Of a stretch of DNA of 64,000 nt, positions 8,324 to 17,077 are shown one piece after another. This DNA comes from DAIODI01 sp046349255 (GTDB taxonomy: Bacteria > Pseudomonadota > Alphaproteobacteria > Rhizobiales > Aestuariivirgaceae), in assembly GCA_046349255.1 (NCBI GenBank), contig JAXMCR010000002.1, positions 310,001-374,000 of the forward strand. The letters are read 5' to 3'. Positions within the stretch are counted from its first letter, which is position 1, and every line of letters starts with the position of its first letter. Both the position numbers and the translations under genes were made by a program. The notes beneath the pieces were generated by a model. The model worked only from the letters and a program-made list of their open reading frames with translations. It was not told where the DNA came from and ran no database searches.

Positions 8324-8356
8324 AAAGAGCCGGTCCTTCGCAGGATCGGCTCTTTT
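8324..8356 (+). terminator. Rho-independent terminator
   Basis: A 13-bp stem (8324-8336 with 8343-8355, including one G-T pair) closes a 6-base loop TTCGCA. The right arm ends in TTTT. It sits 20 bp after the stop of the porin-like gene at 7578-8303 and separates that gene from its paralogue. Confidence 0.85.
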
Positions 8357-8472
8357 GCGTTAGCACCGCCACAATTTTTTCGGCAAAGCCGCCACAAATC
8401 AGAGGTGGTGTCGACAAACTTTAAACTCGTTCAGATTGTAGCGTCTCGCTATCTGCCCGGGGTAGATGTCAG

Positions 8473-9183
8473 GTGCGTATTAAATCGCTGTTTGTCTGCG
8501 CCATCATGGTCACGCTGGAGAGCGTGACTGCTCGTGCCCAGGACCTCACGCCGCTTCCACCGGCGCGAACGCGGCCGGGCTTGTGGTCGACGTCGATCTA
8601 CGGCGGCGGCACCATGTTCCTACCTGCCAACGGCCAGCTCGAATACGAGCGCACCGGCAAATGGTACGACGGCAAGATCAATTTCGATGCCGGCTACACC
8701 GTCGGCGGCACGTTCGGCTATGCCTTCGATGATTTTGCGCGCGCGGAACTCGACATCTCCTACACCAGCGCAGGCCTGAACGACTTCAAGCTGAGCGGAC
8801 AGGACCGCCCGGTGAAGAGCGCCTCGCTCGACGGCAGTATGTCGCCGCTCGCCGTAATGGGAAACCTGTGGCTCGGGCCGAACATGACGCCGCGCCTCGG
8901 CCAGCCGATGCCGCAGTTCGGCTCGCTCTCTCCCTACGCCGGGTTCGGCGTGGGCGCCGCCATCTTCGAAACGTCCGGCAACAGCAAGCACTTCAGCTTC
9001 TCGGAGACGACCGTCGCTCCCGCCTGGCAACTGGGAGCGGGAATCCGCTGGAACTTCACGCCCAGCATCGGCATCGACGTCGGCTACCGGTTCCGCGGGT
9101 ATGGCATTACCACCAGCTTCTCGAACTTCGACAACCTGCTCCTGTCGAACAACCTGATCGTGGGGCTGACCTACTCGTTCTGA
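8473..9183 (+). CDS. Outer membrane beta-barrel protein, paralogue of the preceding gene
   Basis: 236 residues, starting at GTG. A signal peptide (MRIKSLFVCAIMVTLESVTA) precedes AQDLTPLPPAR and a beta-barrel. It matches the upstream gene block by block: INFDAGYTVGGTFGYAF against LNFDTGFIVGGTFGYAL, MGNLWLGPNM against FGNMWLGFNM, IGIDVGYRFRGY against IGLDVGYRFRGI, and NLIVGLTYSF at the end. The two arose by duplication and have diverged strongly in the loops. It has its own upstream region of 115 bp after the terminator, so it is probably transcribed separately. Confidence 0.87.
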   Translation: MRIKSLFVCAIMVTLESVTARAQDLTPLPPARTRPGLWSTSIYGGGTMFLPANGQLEYERTGKWYDGKINFDAGYTVGGTFGYAFDDFARAELDISYTSAGLNDFKLSGQDRPVKSASLDGSMSPLAVMGNLWLGPNMTPRLGQPMPQFGSLSPYAGFGVGAAIFETSGNSKHFSFSETTVAPAWQLGAGIRWNFTPSIGIDVGYRFRGYGITTSFSNFDNLLLSNNLIVGLTYSF

Positions 9184-9195
9184 GATCTGGTCCGC

Positions 9196-9987
9196 TCAGC
9201 CCTGCCGTGCGGGCCGATACGCGAGCCAGTAGGCGAGGCCCACGCCGCCCGCGCCGCCGACCACGTTGCCGGCGGTGACCGCCGCGAGCGTCGAGAGAAA
9301 GGCCGCGGGCGAAACCTCGGCGCCCGCTACCCAACCGGCGGGCACGAGGTACATGTTCGCGACCGAATGCTCGAGGCCGAGCAGCACGAAAGCGGAGATC
9401 GGCCATACAATCGCGAGGATCTTGCCCGTCGCCGAGCGCGCCGAGATCGTGAGCCACACGGCAAGGCATACGAGCGCATTGCACAGGATGCCGCGGACGA
9501 AGGCGACATCGAGCGGCAGCGCCGCCTTGGCGAGCGCGATCCTGCGTGCCGTATCGCCCATCGGCCCCGCCATGAGATGCGCCAGCGCCACGAGCACCAC
9601 GAGCCCCAGGGCGCCGCAGAGATTTCCCGCGTAGACGATCCCCCAGTTCCGCAGCACCGCCCCTATCCCGATGCGGCCGTCGACCAGCGCCATCACCAGG
9701 AGCGCGTTTCCGGTGAAGAGTTCCGCACCGCCCACGATCACAAGGATGAGGCCGAGAGAAAACACGATCCCGCCAAGGAAGCGGGCAGGTCCGAAGGCGA
9801 GATCAACGCCCGTCATCACCATGGTGAAGGCGAGCGCACCGAACCCGATGAAGGCGCCCGCCAGCACTGCAAGCGTGAACAACTGGACGGCCGGCATGTG
9901 CGCTTTCCGCACGCCCAGTTCCTCCACCAGCCGCGCCATCTCGGCCGGTTTGTAGTCATCGAGGCCGGTTGGATTGAACTCCGCCAT
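9196..9987 (-). CDS. Formate/nitrite transporter family channel
   Basis: 263 residues with about six membrane helices. FNT proteins are pentameric inner-membrane channels for formate, nitrite or hydrosulfide. Family motifs seen are GGAELFTGN in the second-third helix region, GLEHSVANMY in the fifth, and AGNVVGGAGG near the sixth. The N-terminal 35 residues are cytosolic. No formate dehydrogenase or nitrite reductase gene is next to it, so the substrate cannot be inferred. A single-gene unit, with 12 bp to the stop of the convergent beta-barrel gene. Confidence 0.9.
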   Translation of the reverse strand: MAEFNPTGLDDYKPAEMARLVEELGVRKAHMPAVQLFTLAVLAGAFIGFGALAFTMVMTGVDLAFGPARFLGGIVFSLGLILVIVGGAELFTGNALLVMALVDGRIGIGAVLRNWGIVYAGNLCGALGLVVLVALAHLMAGPMGDTARRIALAKAALPLDVAFVRGILCNALVCLAVWLTISARSATGKILAIVWPISAFVLLGLEHSVANMYLVPAGWVAGAEVSPAAFLSTLAAVTAGNVVGGAGGVGLAYWLAYRPARQG

Positions 9988-10244
9988 TGCAATCTCCGGG
10001 AGAGGCGAACATTAACGAGTTGGTAATTTTTGCCGCATTCTGCTTCAAACCTCGGAAAACCCTGGTCTTTTCGCCCTGCTCCTCGCCCCCGAATCAACCG
10101 AGCAGCGCCGACTTCTGACCACATTCAGCCGCTTGAGTCATGACCGGTTCGTGAACGCCACAATCAACCGGCGCCGCGCAACCACCCCATCGGGAACACC
10201 CGAGGGACCATTGCAGGGTCAAAAACAGGGACGGGGATTACAAG

Positions 10245-10607
10245 ATGAAGCGTGTTTTCCAGGCGGCCGCCGCGGCGGTCCTGTCAGTGTGTGTTGCTGT
10301 GCCTCTCGCTTCCTTCGAACCAGCGCACGCCCAGACGGGCATGGCGTCCTACTACAAGTCCGGCAAGCGCACTGCCAACGGCGAGCGCTTCGTTCCGGGC
10401 GGCCTCACCGCCGCCCACCGCACGCTGCCGTTCGGCACCAAGGTGCGCGTGGTGAACCTTCTCTCCGGGCGGTCCGTGATCGTCCGGATCAACGACCGCG
10501 GCCCGTTCATCCGCGGCCGCATCATCGACCTCTCGCTCGGCGCGGCCCGGGTGATCGGTCTGCACCAGACGGGCGTCGCCAAGGTCTCGTTGCAAGTACT
10601 GCGTTAA
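10245..10607 (+). CDS. RlpA-like double-psi beta-barrel secreted protein
   Basis: 120 residues. A signal peptide (about 1-28, ending PAHAQ) leads to a single double-psi beta-barrel domain with the RlpA hallmarks GMASYY, GERFVPGGLTAAHRTLPFG and INDRGPFIRGR. RlpA enzymes are lytic transglycosylases acting on denuded peptidoglycan at the septum. There is no C-terminal SPOR domain and no lipobox, so this is the short secreted form common in Alphaproteobacteria; its catalytic status is not shown by sequence alone. A long terminator follows at 10633. Confidence 0.9.
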   Translation: MKRVFQAAAAAVLSVCVAVPLASFEPAHAQTGMASYYKSGKRTANGERFVPGGLTAAHRTLPFGTKVRVVNLLSGRSVIVRINDRGPFIRGRIIDLSLGAARVIGLHQTGVAKVSLQVLR

Positions 10608-10632
10608 GGCGCCCGTCAGGGGACGCCGACCT

Positions 10633-10671
10633 GAAAGACCCCCGCCGGTGGGAATTCGGCGGGGGTCTTTC
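10633..10671 (+). terminator. Strong hairpin terminator after the RlpA-like gene
   Basis: A perfect 15-bp GC-rich stem (10633-10647 with 10657-10671) surrounds a 9-base loop. The AAAG/CTTT base of the stem gives a T-rich right arm. It begins 25 bp after the stop at 10607 and ends just before the SDR gene's leader. Confidence 0.85.
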
Positions 10672-10733
10672 CATGTTCGTCCCCGCCACTACGGCCTGCT
10701 ATGGTTGCCCAATCGAACGGGACGGAGCAGGCG

Positions 10734-11483
10734 ATGATCGATCTTCAGGGACGCACCGTGGTGATCACCGGCGCAGGGCGCGGCCTCGGCGCGGCCTTCG
10801 CCGTGGTGATGGCGGACCTCGGGGCACACGTCGTCATGGCGGGCCGCAATCCCGAGACTCTCGGCGCCATGGCGGAATCGATCCGCCTGCGGACCGGACG
10901 ACGGCCGGAGACCGCGGTGTTCGACCTCGCCGACGCCGGCGAGGTGACGCGCTGGGCAAAGGCGCGCCGCGACGAGGGCGGCAAGATCGACGTCCTCGTC
11001 AACAACGCCGCGCAATGGCTGCCGGGCGCGATGGACAGCCACGACGCGCACGCGATCGCCAGCACCATCGCTTCAACGGTCACCGGCACGCTGCTGCTCA
11101 CGCGCGGGCTCCTGCCTCTCCTCGAGGCGTCGGGCGGCGGCGACGTCGTCAACATCGTCTCGATCTCGGGCCTTCCGAACGTCGCGCTGCATGGAGCCTC
11201 CGTCGCGTTCGTCGCAGCCAAGCACGGCCAGGCGGGGCTCACCGACGCGCTGCGCCAGGAGCTTGCACCGCGGCACGTGCGCGTCATCGGCGTCTACCCG
11301 CCGACGCTCGACGACATCTCCCCGCTCGAAGCGCAGTGGAACGAGCCGCGCTTCCCGGGCTCGCGCGCCAACAACCGCGACGTGGTCGACACCGTGCTGT
11401 TCGCGCTGTCGCGGCCGCGCCACCTGACGGTGTCGACGGTGGTGCTCGAAGGTGCTACGGGCGGACTGCACCCCACCTCCTGA
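10734..11483 (+). CDS. Short-chain dehydrogenase/reductase family protein lacking the catalytic tyrosine
   Basis: 249 residues. The N-terminal Rossmann motif TGAGRGLG (TGxxxGxG) and NNAAQ are in place. The catalytic serine lies in IVSISG. The expected YxxxK reads FVAAK: the codon at 11208-11210 is TTC (Phe) where almost all SDRs have Tyr, while the lysine is kept. Such a protein should bind NAD(P) but is unlikely to work as a normal dehydrogenase. The start at 10734 has GGAG upstream. The next gene, an EamA transporter, begins 24 bp downstream and is likely co-transcribed. Confidence 0.85.
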   Translation: MIDLQGRTVVITGAGRGLGAAFAVVMADLGAHVVMAGRNPETLGAMAESIRLRTGRRPETAVFDLADAGEVTRWAKARRDEGGKIDVLVNNAAQWLPGAMDSHDAHAIASTIASTVTGTLLLTRGLLPLLEASGGGDVVNIVSISGLPNVALHGASVAFVAAKHGQAGLTDALRQELAPRHVRVIGVYPPTLDDISPLEAQWNEPRFPGSRANNRDVVDTVLFALSRPRHLTVSTVVLEGATGGLHPTS

Positions 11484-11507
11484 CGCTGCCCGGAGTCCTT
11501 TCGCCGC

Positions 11508-12425
11508 ATGTCGCGCCTGCCCACACACGGGTCGTCCTCGGCCGTTCGCGGCGGTCTCGTCATGTCGGCGTCGATGGTGTGCTTCATCACCAACGACACG
11601 TTCACGAAGCTCCTCACGCACGACATCGCGATCGGCCAGTTCATCTTCCTGCGCGGCGTGTTCGCTACGACGTTCATGTTCTGCCTCGTTCTGGCCGGAG
11701 GCCATTTCAGCTCGATACCCTACGCCTTCGACCGGCGCGTGCTGGTGCGCGCGGCGCTCGACCTCACCGCCACGGGCCTGTTCATCGCCGCGCTCTATCA
11801 TGCGCCGCTGCCGAACCTGACGGCCGTCCTGCAGGCGGTGCCGTTCACGGCGACGCTGCTCGCGATGCTGTTCCTCGGCGAACGGGTGAGCGCGCCGCGG
11901 CTCGTCGCGATCGCGGTGGGGTTCACCGGCGTGCTCCTCATCGTGCGGCCGGGTACCGAAGGGTTCAACGCGTGGACCCTGCTCGCCGGCGGCTCGATGC
12001 TGTGCGTCGCGCTGCGCGAACTGGTGACGCGGCGCATCCACCTGCACATCCCGACGGCGGTCGTCGCCTTTTCGACCACCATCCTCGTGACCAGCGGCGG
12101 CCTGCTCTGGACCTTGATCGAAGGATTTCAGCCGGTTGGCGCCAAGACGACGGGGATGCTTGTGACCGCCGCGGCGTTCCTGACGCTCGCCCAGTTCCTG
12201 GCGGTGCTGGCGCTGCGGGTCGGCACGGTGTCGCAGACGGCGCCGTTCCGCTACACGATCATCATCTGGTCGCTGCTCTCGGGCTGGCTCGTGTTCGGCT
12301 ACGTGCCGGATGCGGTCGCTCTCCTCGGCATCGTTCTGATCGTCGCAAGCGGGCTCTACGCCATGGTGAAGGCGCAGCGGGAAATCCTCAGCGAGCGGCG
12401 GCTTGCGGAGGCCGCGGAACCGTGA
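11508..12425 (+). CDS. DMT-superfamily transporter with two EamA domains
   Basis: 305 residues with about ten hydrophobic helices in two EamA repeats (about 20-150 and 165-290). The first repeat shows IGQFIFLRGVFATTF and the typical ALYHAPLPNLTAVLQAVPFT segment; the second has ALRVGTVSQTAPFRYTIIIW. Inner-membrane exporters of this family move amino acids, nucleosides or other metabolites; specificity cannot be read from sequence. It follows the atypical SDR by 24 bp. Confidence 0.88.
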   Translation: MSRLPTHGSSSAVRGGLVMSASMVCFITNDTFTKLLTHDIAIGQFIFLRGVFATTFMFCLVLAGGHFSSIPYAFDRRVLVRAALDLTATGLFIAALYHAPLPNLTAVLQAVPFTATLLAMLFLGERVSAPRLVAIAVGFTGVLLIVRPGTEGFNAWTLLAGGSMLCVALRELVTRRIHLHIPTAVVAFSTTILVTSGGLLWTLIEGFQPVGAKTTGMLVTAAAFLTLAQFLAVLALRVGTVSQTAPFRYTIIIWSLLSGWLVFGYVPDAVALLGIVLIVASGLYAMVKAQREILSERRLAEAAEP

Positions 12426-12512
12426 CGCCCCGCGACACATCGCCGGGATTGCGCGAACCGTCCATCCTGCCTTAAGTGCGCGGCCAACGATCCGCTTCCA
12501 GGAGCCTTGACC

Positions 12513-13130
12513 ATGCCGATTGCCCGCCGCACCCTCGCCGCGCTCGCCTGCGCGGCGTTACTCGCCGCCCCCGCGCTCGCCGCCGAAATCGGCCGCACCG
12601 CCATCGGCGGCAAGGACATCGCGATCTTCGACGACGGGTCCTGGCGCTTCGTGGCCGACCTTGCGCCCGCCCCGCAGGGCTGCGCCGCCAACGACGTGTG
12701 GCAGAGCCACCGCATCACGCTGTCGCTGTGCGTGCCGCCCGGCACCTGGACGTCGCAGGGGTCGCACTATGCTTTCGAGGCGGTTTTCACCGATCCGAAG
12801 TCGACCGTGTTCTCCGGCATCATCACCGAAGCGATGCCGCTCGAGACGCCGCAGATGAAGGACCTCGTCCTCGCCATGGTGAAGGACAACCAGGAAATCG
12901 CCGAGGTGAAGGACGTGAGCTATCGCACCGGCACGTTCGGCGGCCATGAGCTCGGGATCCTCGAGTACACCACGGTGCTGAAGAAGGGCGCGAGCCTGCG
13001 CTACATGAACGTGCACGGCGGCATCCCGGAGAAGGGCAACTTCCAGCTGATGTTCTGGACCGATCCGGAGCTCTACGCCGAAAACGTTGGCAACTTCGAG
13101 AAGCTCGCGCAGACCGTCACCTGGAAGTGA
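12513..13130 (+). CDS. Secreted protein of unknown function
   Basis: 205 residues. A clear signal peptide (MPIARRTLAALACAALLAAP, cleavage near ALAAE) points to the periplasm. The mature part opens with a short segment, GKDIAIFDDGSWRF, of the kind seen in proteins with an SH3-like or beta-rich start, then a domain with two cysteines (QGCAAN and LSLCVPP) that may pair. I recognise no catalytic motif. The ATG at 12513 has GGAG 8 bases upstream; a TTG two codons earlier is possible but less likely. Confidence 0.75.
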   Translation: MPIARRTLAALACAALLAAPALAAEIGRTAIGGKDIAIFDDGSWRFVADLAPAPQGCAANDVWQSHRITLSLCVPPGTWTSQGSHYAFEAVFTDPKSTVFSGIITEAMPLETPQMKDLVLAMVKDNQEIAEVKDVSYRTGTFGGHELGILEYTTVLKKGASLRYMNVHGGIPEKGNFQLMFWTDPELYAENVGNFEKLAQTVTWK

Positions 13131-13137
13131 GCCTCGC

Positions 13138-13911
13138 TCAGCCGTAGTGCCAGAACGACCACGCGGTGAGGATCACCGCCCAAACGAGGATCATCCGCTG
13201 CATGTACACGGGGTTGATGCGGCGGGTGAACTCGACGCTGAAGTAGCCGCCGAGGATCGTGCCGGTGCCGACGGCAAAAGCCTGCGGCCAGGCGACGAGC
13301 CCGTTCCATGTGAACAGCACGAGCGACAGGAGCGAGGTCGCGAGCAGCACCGCGTTCTTCGTCGCATTCGCCCGGTGGATGTTCGTCTCGCCGGTGAGCG
13401 CATAGAGCGCGAGCAGGATGATCCCGACGCCCGCGCCGAAGTATCCGGCGTAAACGTAGAGCAGGAACTCGAGGCCCAGCGCGGCGGCGTTCCACACGCC
13501 GGTCGGTCGGGCGGTGGCGTCGCGCCCGCGCCTGGCGAGCACGCGTCGCACCGGACCGCTCGAGGCATAGAGCAGCGTCGCCGTCAGCATCAGCCACGGC
13601 ACCACCACCGTGAACCCGTCCGCCCCGCCCCAGATGAACAGGACCGAGCCGAGGCAGCTGCCGATGAAGGCGTATGCCATGCGTTGCATCAGCGGCCGGC
13701 CGATCGCCATCGCCTCGCGGCGATAGGCCACCATGGCGACGACGTTCGCCGGGGTGAGCGCGATGTAGCCGGACGCTGCGGCGATCTGCGGGTGAAGCCC
13801 GGAGGCGAGGAGCAGCGGGAAGATCAGGAAGCTCGATCCGCCGGCGACCGCGTTCACCGTGCCGGCGACGAGTCCGCCGGCGAACAGCGCCACCCCGTGT
13901 AACAGATCCAT
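13138..13911 (-). CDS. TauE/SafE (TSUP) family permease
   Basis: 257 residues and about eight membrane helices in two repeats. TSUP permeases export or import sulfoacetate, sulfite, thiosulfate or similar anions. Family traits are the repeat openings GTVNAVAGGSSFLIFPLLL (residues about 15-34) and YAGYFGAGVGIILLALY (about 150-166). The ATG at 13911 has GAGGAG upstream; a longer open frame reaching 14049 would add a hydrophilic non-conserved extension. The substrate is unknown. It converges on the secreted protein gene ending at 13130. Confidence 0.88.
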   Translation of the reverse strand: MDLLHGVALFAGGLVAGTVNAVAGGSSFLIFPLLLASGLHPQIAAASGYIALTPANVVAMVAYRREAMAIGRPLMQRMAYAFIGSCLGSVLFIWGGADGFTVVVPWLMLTATLLYASSGPVRRVLARRGRDATARPTGVWNAAALGLEFLLYVYAGYFGAGVGIILLALYALTGETNIHRANATKNAVLLATSLLSLVLFTWNGLVAWPQAFAVGTGTILGGYFSVEFTRRINPVYMQRMILVWAVILTAWSFWHYG

Positions 13912-14018
13912 GACAAGCTCCTCGGGCGCTGCATGGCCTGCGGGGACTTGCCCGGTCAAGGTCCAGTTCCCGTTGGTCATGGCACCACGGGCCGCTTTCG
14001 GCCTAGCATGGCGCACCG

Positions 14019-14861
14019 ATGCCCGACGGACCTCCGAGATACTCTGCACTGCAGCGCGCGCTGGCGCTTGCCCTGGCGCTGCTCCTCGGCGCGTCGATGC
14101 CGGCGGCGGCCGGCCAGCCGGTCTCGGTCGAGCTCGTGCTGGCGGTCGACGTGTCGGTGAGCGTGAACGACAGCGAGTACGCGCTCCAGATGAGCGGCAT
14201 CGCGAACGCGCTGCGCCGGCCCGAGGTGAAGCGCCTGATCACCGAGCAGGACGAGGGCGTGGCGCTCACCGTGATGCAGTGGGCGGGCACCGCGACCGTG
14301 GAACAGGTGGTGCCGTGGCGGCTGCTGCGCACCGACGCCGACATCGAGGCCATGGCGCACGGGATCGCGGTCGCGCCGCGGGCCGCGCTCTCCTACTACA
14401 CCGCGCCCGCCTTCGGCATCCTCGGCGCGATGCGGCTTCTGGAACGCAACGGCTTTGACGGAGCGGAACGCAAGATCGACGTCTCGGGCGACGGGCGCCG
14501 CAACACGGGTCCGCCTGCCTCGGCCGCCCGCACGCTGGCGGTCGCGGCGGGCATCACGGTGAACGGGCTTGCGATCGAGACCGACGACGCGACGCTCGGC
14601 GACTGGTATGGCCGCGAGGTCATCGGCGGCCCCGGCGCGTTCGTCATGCGCGTCTCGTCGTTCGAGGGGTTCGGCGACGCGATGGCGCGCAAGCTCTACC
14701 GCGAACTGTCGCCAAAACTGTCGCGGCTCGACCGCACGCGCCTGAACGATCAGGCGGGTCTTGCGAGCGCCCGGTCCTCCTCCGTCTCCGGGATGCGCCA
14801 CGACATTCCGCGCGGCGTCACCACGTACTCCGGCCACGGAAAGTCGACCGGCGGGGAATAA
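14019..14861 (+). CDS. DUF1194 von Willebrand A-type secreted protein
   Basis: 280 residues. A signal peptide (about 1-31) is followed by a VWA-like domain: LAVDVSVSVNDSEY resembles a DxSxS MIDAS start, and VSGDGRRN and GLAIETDD are typical DUF1194 segments. The family is widespread in Alphaproteobacteria with unknown function; a role in binding proteins or cations in the periplasm is only a guess. The recognisable domain ends near residue 235 (ARKLYRELSP). The last ~45 residues run antisense into the 3' end of the opposite M20 gene, a 112-bp convergent overlap. Confidence 0.82.
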   Translation: MPDGPPRYSALQRALALALALLLGASMPAAAGQPVSVELVLAVDVSVSVNDSEYALQMSGIANALRRPEVKRLITEQDEGVALTVMQWAGTATVEQVVPWRLLRTDADIEAMAHGIAVAPRAALSYYTAPAFGILGAMRLLERNGFDGAERKIDVSGDGRRNTGPPASAARTLAVAAGITVNGLAIETDDATLGDWYGREVIGGPGAFVMRVSSFEGFGDAMARKLYRELSPKLSRLDRTRLNDQAGLASARSSSVSGMRHDIPRGVTTYSGHGKSTGGE

Positions 14862-16354
14862 TCGCACCACGGCTTTAGCCAGCGCTCGCCGCCGACGCCG
14901 CCGCCCGTGCGCTCCACGAACTCGGCCCGGCAGCGGGCGAGCGCGGCCTGGTCCGTCATCAGTTCAACGAGCGTCCCGGCGATCGTCTTGGCTGCCGTGT
15001 CGATCATCGGGTCGATGGTCGCAGGAATGCCGCCCAGCGCGTTCATCACCCAGTCCGGGTAGACGAACCCCTTCGGCGCCCGCAGCGTCGGGCGGCCGAC
15101 GTAGAGGCGCAGCGTCGGCGCGTGCCAGGTCATGTCGGTGTAGTCGTCCGACGTGTAGTGCGTCTGCCAGGCGGGGATTTCGGCCCGCAGCCGTCGCTCC
15201 GCTTCCTCAGGGGAGACGAGTTCCTCGATCGCCGGCAGGAACGGCCGGGCCATCGGCTCGAGCCCGAGCTCGCGCTGGATCTGCCGGGCGACCTCGATCG
15301 CCTCGGAGCCCCAGCGCGGTGCGCCGGCGGCCTCGAGGTTGCGCCAGCCGATCTCGGCCATCGCGTGGTTGGCGAGGCCGGGGCGCGACTTCGACACCCA
15401 GTGCCGCCTGACCGTGCAGTGCGCCGCCTTCGCGGCGGCCTCGGCGTTCGCGTCGAGCACGGCGAGCGCGCGGTCGAGCATCGCCTGCGCGGGCGCGCGG
15501 AGCGCGTACTGGATCTGCGCGGCTTGCGCCGGCAGGTTGTCCGCGGTCGCCTGTCCCGCCATCAGGATCGTCTCGTTGATGGTCCAGGTACCCGACGCCG
15601 GCAGCATCGACTCCCGCGTCATCTTGGAGAGCATGTACATGGCGACGAGCGCATCGTTGGCGCCCGGTGCGCGCGCCGAGGTGTGCGCTGCCGGGATCGG
15701 GCTCTCCTTCGCCGCGCCGATGCCCGAAAGCCACGTCTCGGGCGAGGCGCATCGGAACTCGTAGATCACGCCGTAGAAGGGGCCGCAGTGCGTCTCCCAG
15801 CGCAGCGTGTTGCACAGGGGGAGCATGTAGAACGGGTGGAACGAGACGATCGCGTCGAGCCCGTCGTAGTAGCCCTTCGCGGCGTGGATCGGCTTTGAGC
15901 CGCGCACCTTCTCGGCAGGCTCGCCCATGAAGCGCAATGTGCCGGTGATGCCGTGCTTCTCCATCGCGGCTTTGGCGGCAAGCGTGCCGGCGAGCGCCGA
16001 CATGCCGAGCGCCGAGTGCGGGTCGGTGTGGCCGCCGGCATGCAGCGACAGGCCGGGGCGCGGCGCGCGGTACGGCGCCGCGATCTGGCAGTTGCCGGGG
16101 ATGCCGTCGTACTCGGCGTAGGCCATCAGCGCCGGGCCCTTGCCGTTCGACCATGTGGCGGAAAACGCCGTCGGCATCCCGCCCGAGCCTTCCTCGACGC
16201 TGAACCCCTCGGCCCTGAGCCGCGCCACGTACCATTCCGCCGAGCGGTACTCGCGCCAGGCGGTCTCGCCGAAGTCGAAGATCGTGGCGTTCCAGGCGGA
16301 CCAGCGGTCGCGGTTCTCCGTCACCCAGCGGTGCGCGCTTTCCCGTGCCGGCAT
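14750..16354 (-). CDS. M20-family amidohydrolase (AbgB-like)
   Basis: 534 residues, longer than typical M20 peptidases and similar to AbgB-type p-aminobenzoyl-glutamate hydrolase subunits. Zn-site segments include YAEYDGIPG, HAGGHTDPHSALG and MGEPAEKVRGSKP, with a dimerisation lid around GPFYGVIYEF. The C-terminus YVVTPRGMSWRIPE is a conserved family end, so the stop is right even though it overlaps DUF1194. The ATG at 16354 has GGAGGG 6 bases upstream. Natural substrates of such enzymes are N-acyl or aminobenzoyl amino acids; the exact one here is unknown. Confidence 0.88.
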   Translation of the reverse strand: MPARESAHRWVTENRDRWSAWNATIFDFGETAWREYRSAEWYVARLRAEGFSVEEGSGGMPTAFSATWSNGKGPALMAYAEYDGIPGNCQIAAPYRAPRPGLSLHAGGHTDPHSALGMSALAGTLAAKAAMEKHGITGTLRFMGEPAEKVRGSKPIHAAKGYYDGLDAIVSFHPFYMLPLCNTLRWETHCGPFYGVIYEFRCASPETWLSGIGAAKESPIPAAHTSARAPGANDALVAMYMLSKMTRESMLPASGTWTINETILMAGQATADNLPAQAAQIQYALRAPAQAMLDRALAVLDANAEAAAKAAHCTVRRHWVSKSRPGLANHAMAEIGWRNLEAAGAPRWGSEAIEVARQIQRELGLEPMARPFLPAIEELVSPEEAERRLRAEIPAWQTHYTSDDYTDMTWHAPTLRLYVGRPTLRAPKGFVYPDWVMNALGGIPATIDPMIDTAAKTIAGTLVELMTDQAALARCRAEFVERTGGGVGGERWLKPWCDYSPPVDFPWPEYVVTPRGMSWRIPETEEDRALARPA

Positions 16355-16420
16355 TGGATTGCCCTCCTTCGTCCGATGGCGCACTGTTTGGACCGGCACG
16401 ATTGCAACGGCAAGGGACCC

Positions 16421-17074
16421 ATGACGGACGCGAAACCCCCCTCGGCGCGCACGCGCGTCAAGCGGCTACACGAATATGCACGCTACGACCGCGAGACGAT
16501 CCACGCGATCCTCGACGCGATGCCGGTCGCCCACGTCGGCTACCTCGTCGACGGGGCGCCGTTCGTCACGCCGACGCTGCAGTGGCGCGAGGGTGACCGC
16601 GTGTTCTGGCACGGCTCTTCCGCCAGCCGGTTGCTGAAGAAGGCGACGGGCGCGGACGTGTGCCTCACGGTCACCCTCGTCGATGCGATGGTGCTTGCCC
16701 GTTCCGGCCTCAACTCGTCGGTCAACTACCGCTCCGCGATGGTGCTCGGCAAAGCCGAAGCCGTGTCGGATGGCCGCGAGAAGGTGCGCCACCTCGAGAC
16801 GATGATGGAGCGGATGTTCCCCGGCCGCTGGGCGACGCTCCGGCCGGCGAGCGCACAGGAGCTCAAGGCGACGGCCGTGCTGTCGATGCCAATTGAGGAA
16901 GCGTCCGCGAAGGTCACTTCGGGCATGCCCAAGGACGACGAACCGGACTACGCCTGGCCTGTCTGGGCCGGCCTCGTGCCGATCCGCATGGAGGCAGGGC
17001 CACCCGAAACCGACCCCCGCACACTTCCCGGCCTCGCCGTGCCGGAGCATGCGAAGCGATACCGGATCGGATGA
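16421..17074 (+). CDS. Pyridoxamine 5'-phosphate oxidase family flavin-binding protein
   Basis: 217 residues. The family of split-barrel FMN proteins includes NimA-like reductases. Recognisable features are the N-terminal RVKRLHEYARYDRETIHAIL, then VGYLVDGAPFVTPTLQWREG, FWHGSSASRLLKK and NYRSAMVLGKAE, all typical of the flavin-nucleotide-binding subgroup. The ATG at 16421 has AAGGGA upstream. It is divergent from the M20 gene with 66 bp between. Most such proteins are poorly characterised. Confidence 0.87.
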   Translation: MTDAKPPSARTRVKRLHEYARYDRETIHAILDAMPVAHVGYLVDGAPFVTPTLQWREGDRVFWHGSSASRLLKKATGADVCLTVTLVDAMVLARSGLNSSVNYRSAMVLGKAEAVSDGREKVRHLETMMERMFPGRWATLRPASAQELKATAVLSMPIEEASAKVTSGMPKDDEPDYAWPVWAGLVPIRMEAGPPETDPRTLPGLAVPEHAKRYRIG

Positions 17075-17077
17075 CGC

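Noticed and set aside
10012..10026. CtrA-like site TTAA-N7-GTAA upstream of the formate/nitrite channel gene
   Set aside because: Second half-site is imperfect; left out as unsupported.
10133..12475. 780-codon plus-strand frame
   Set aside because: It is out of frame with the RlpA-like, SDR and EamA genes that clearly occupy the same bases; Arg-rich low-complexity translation.
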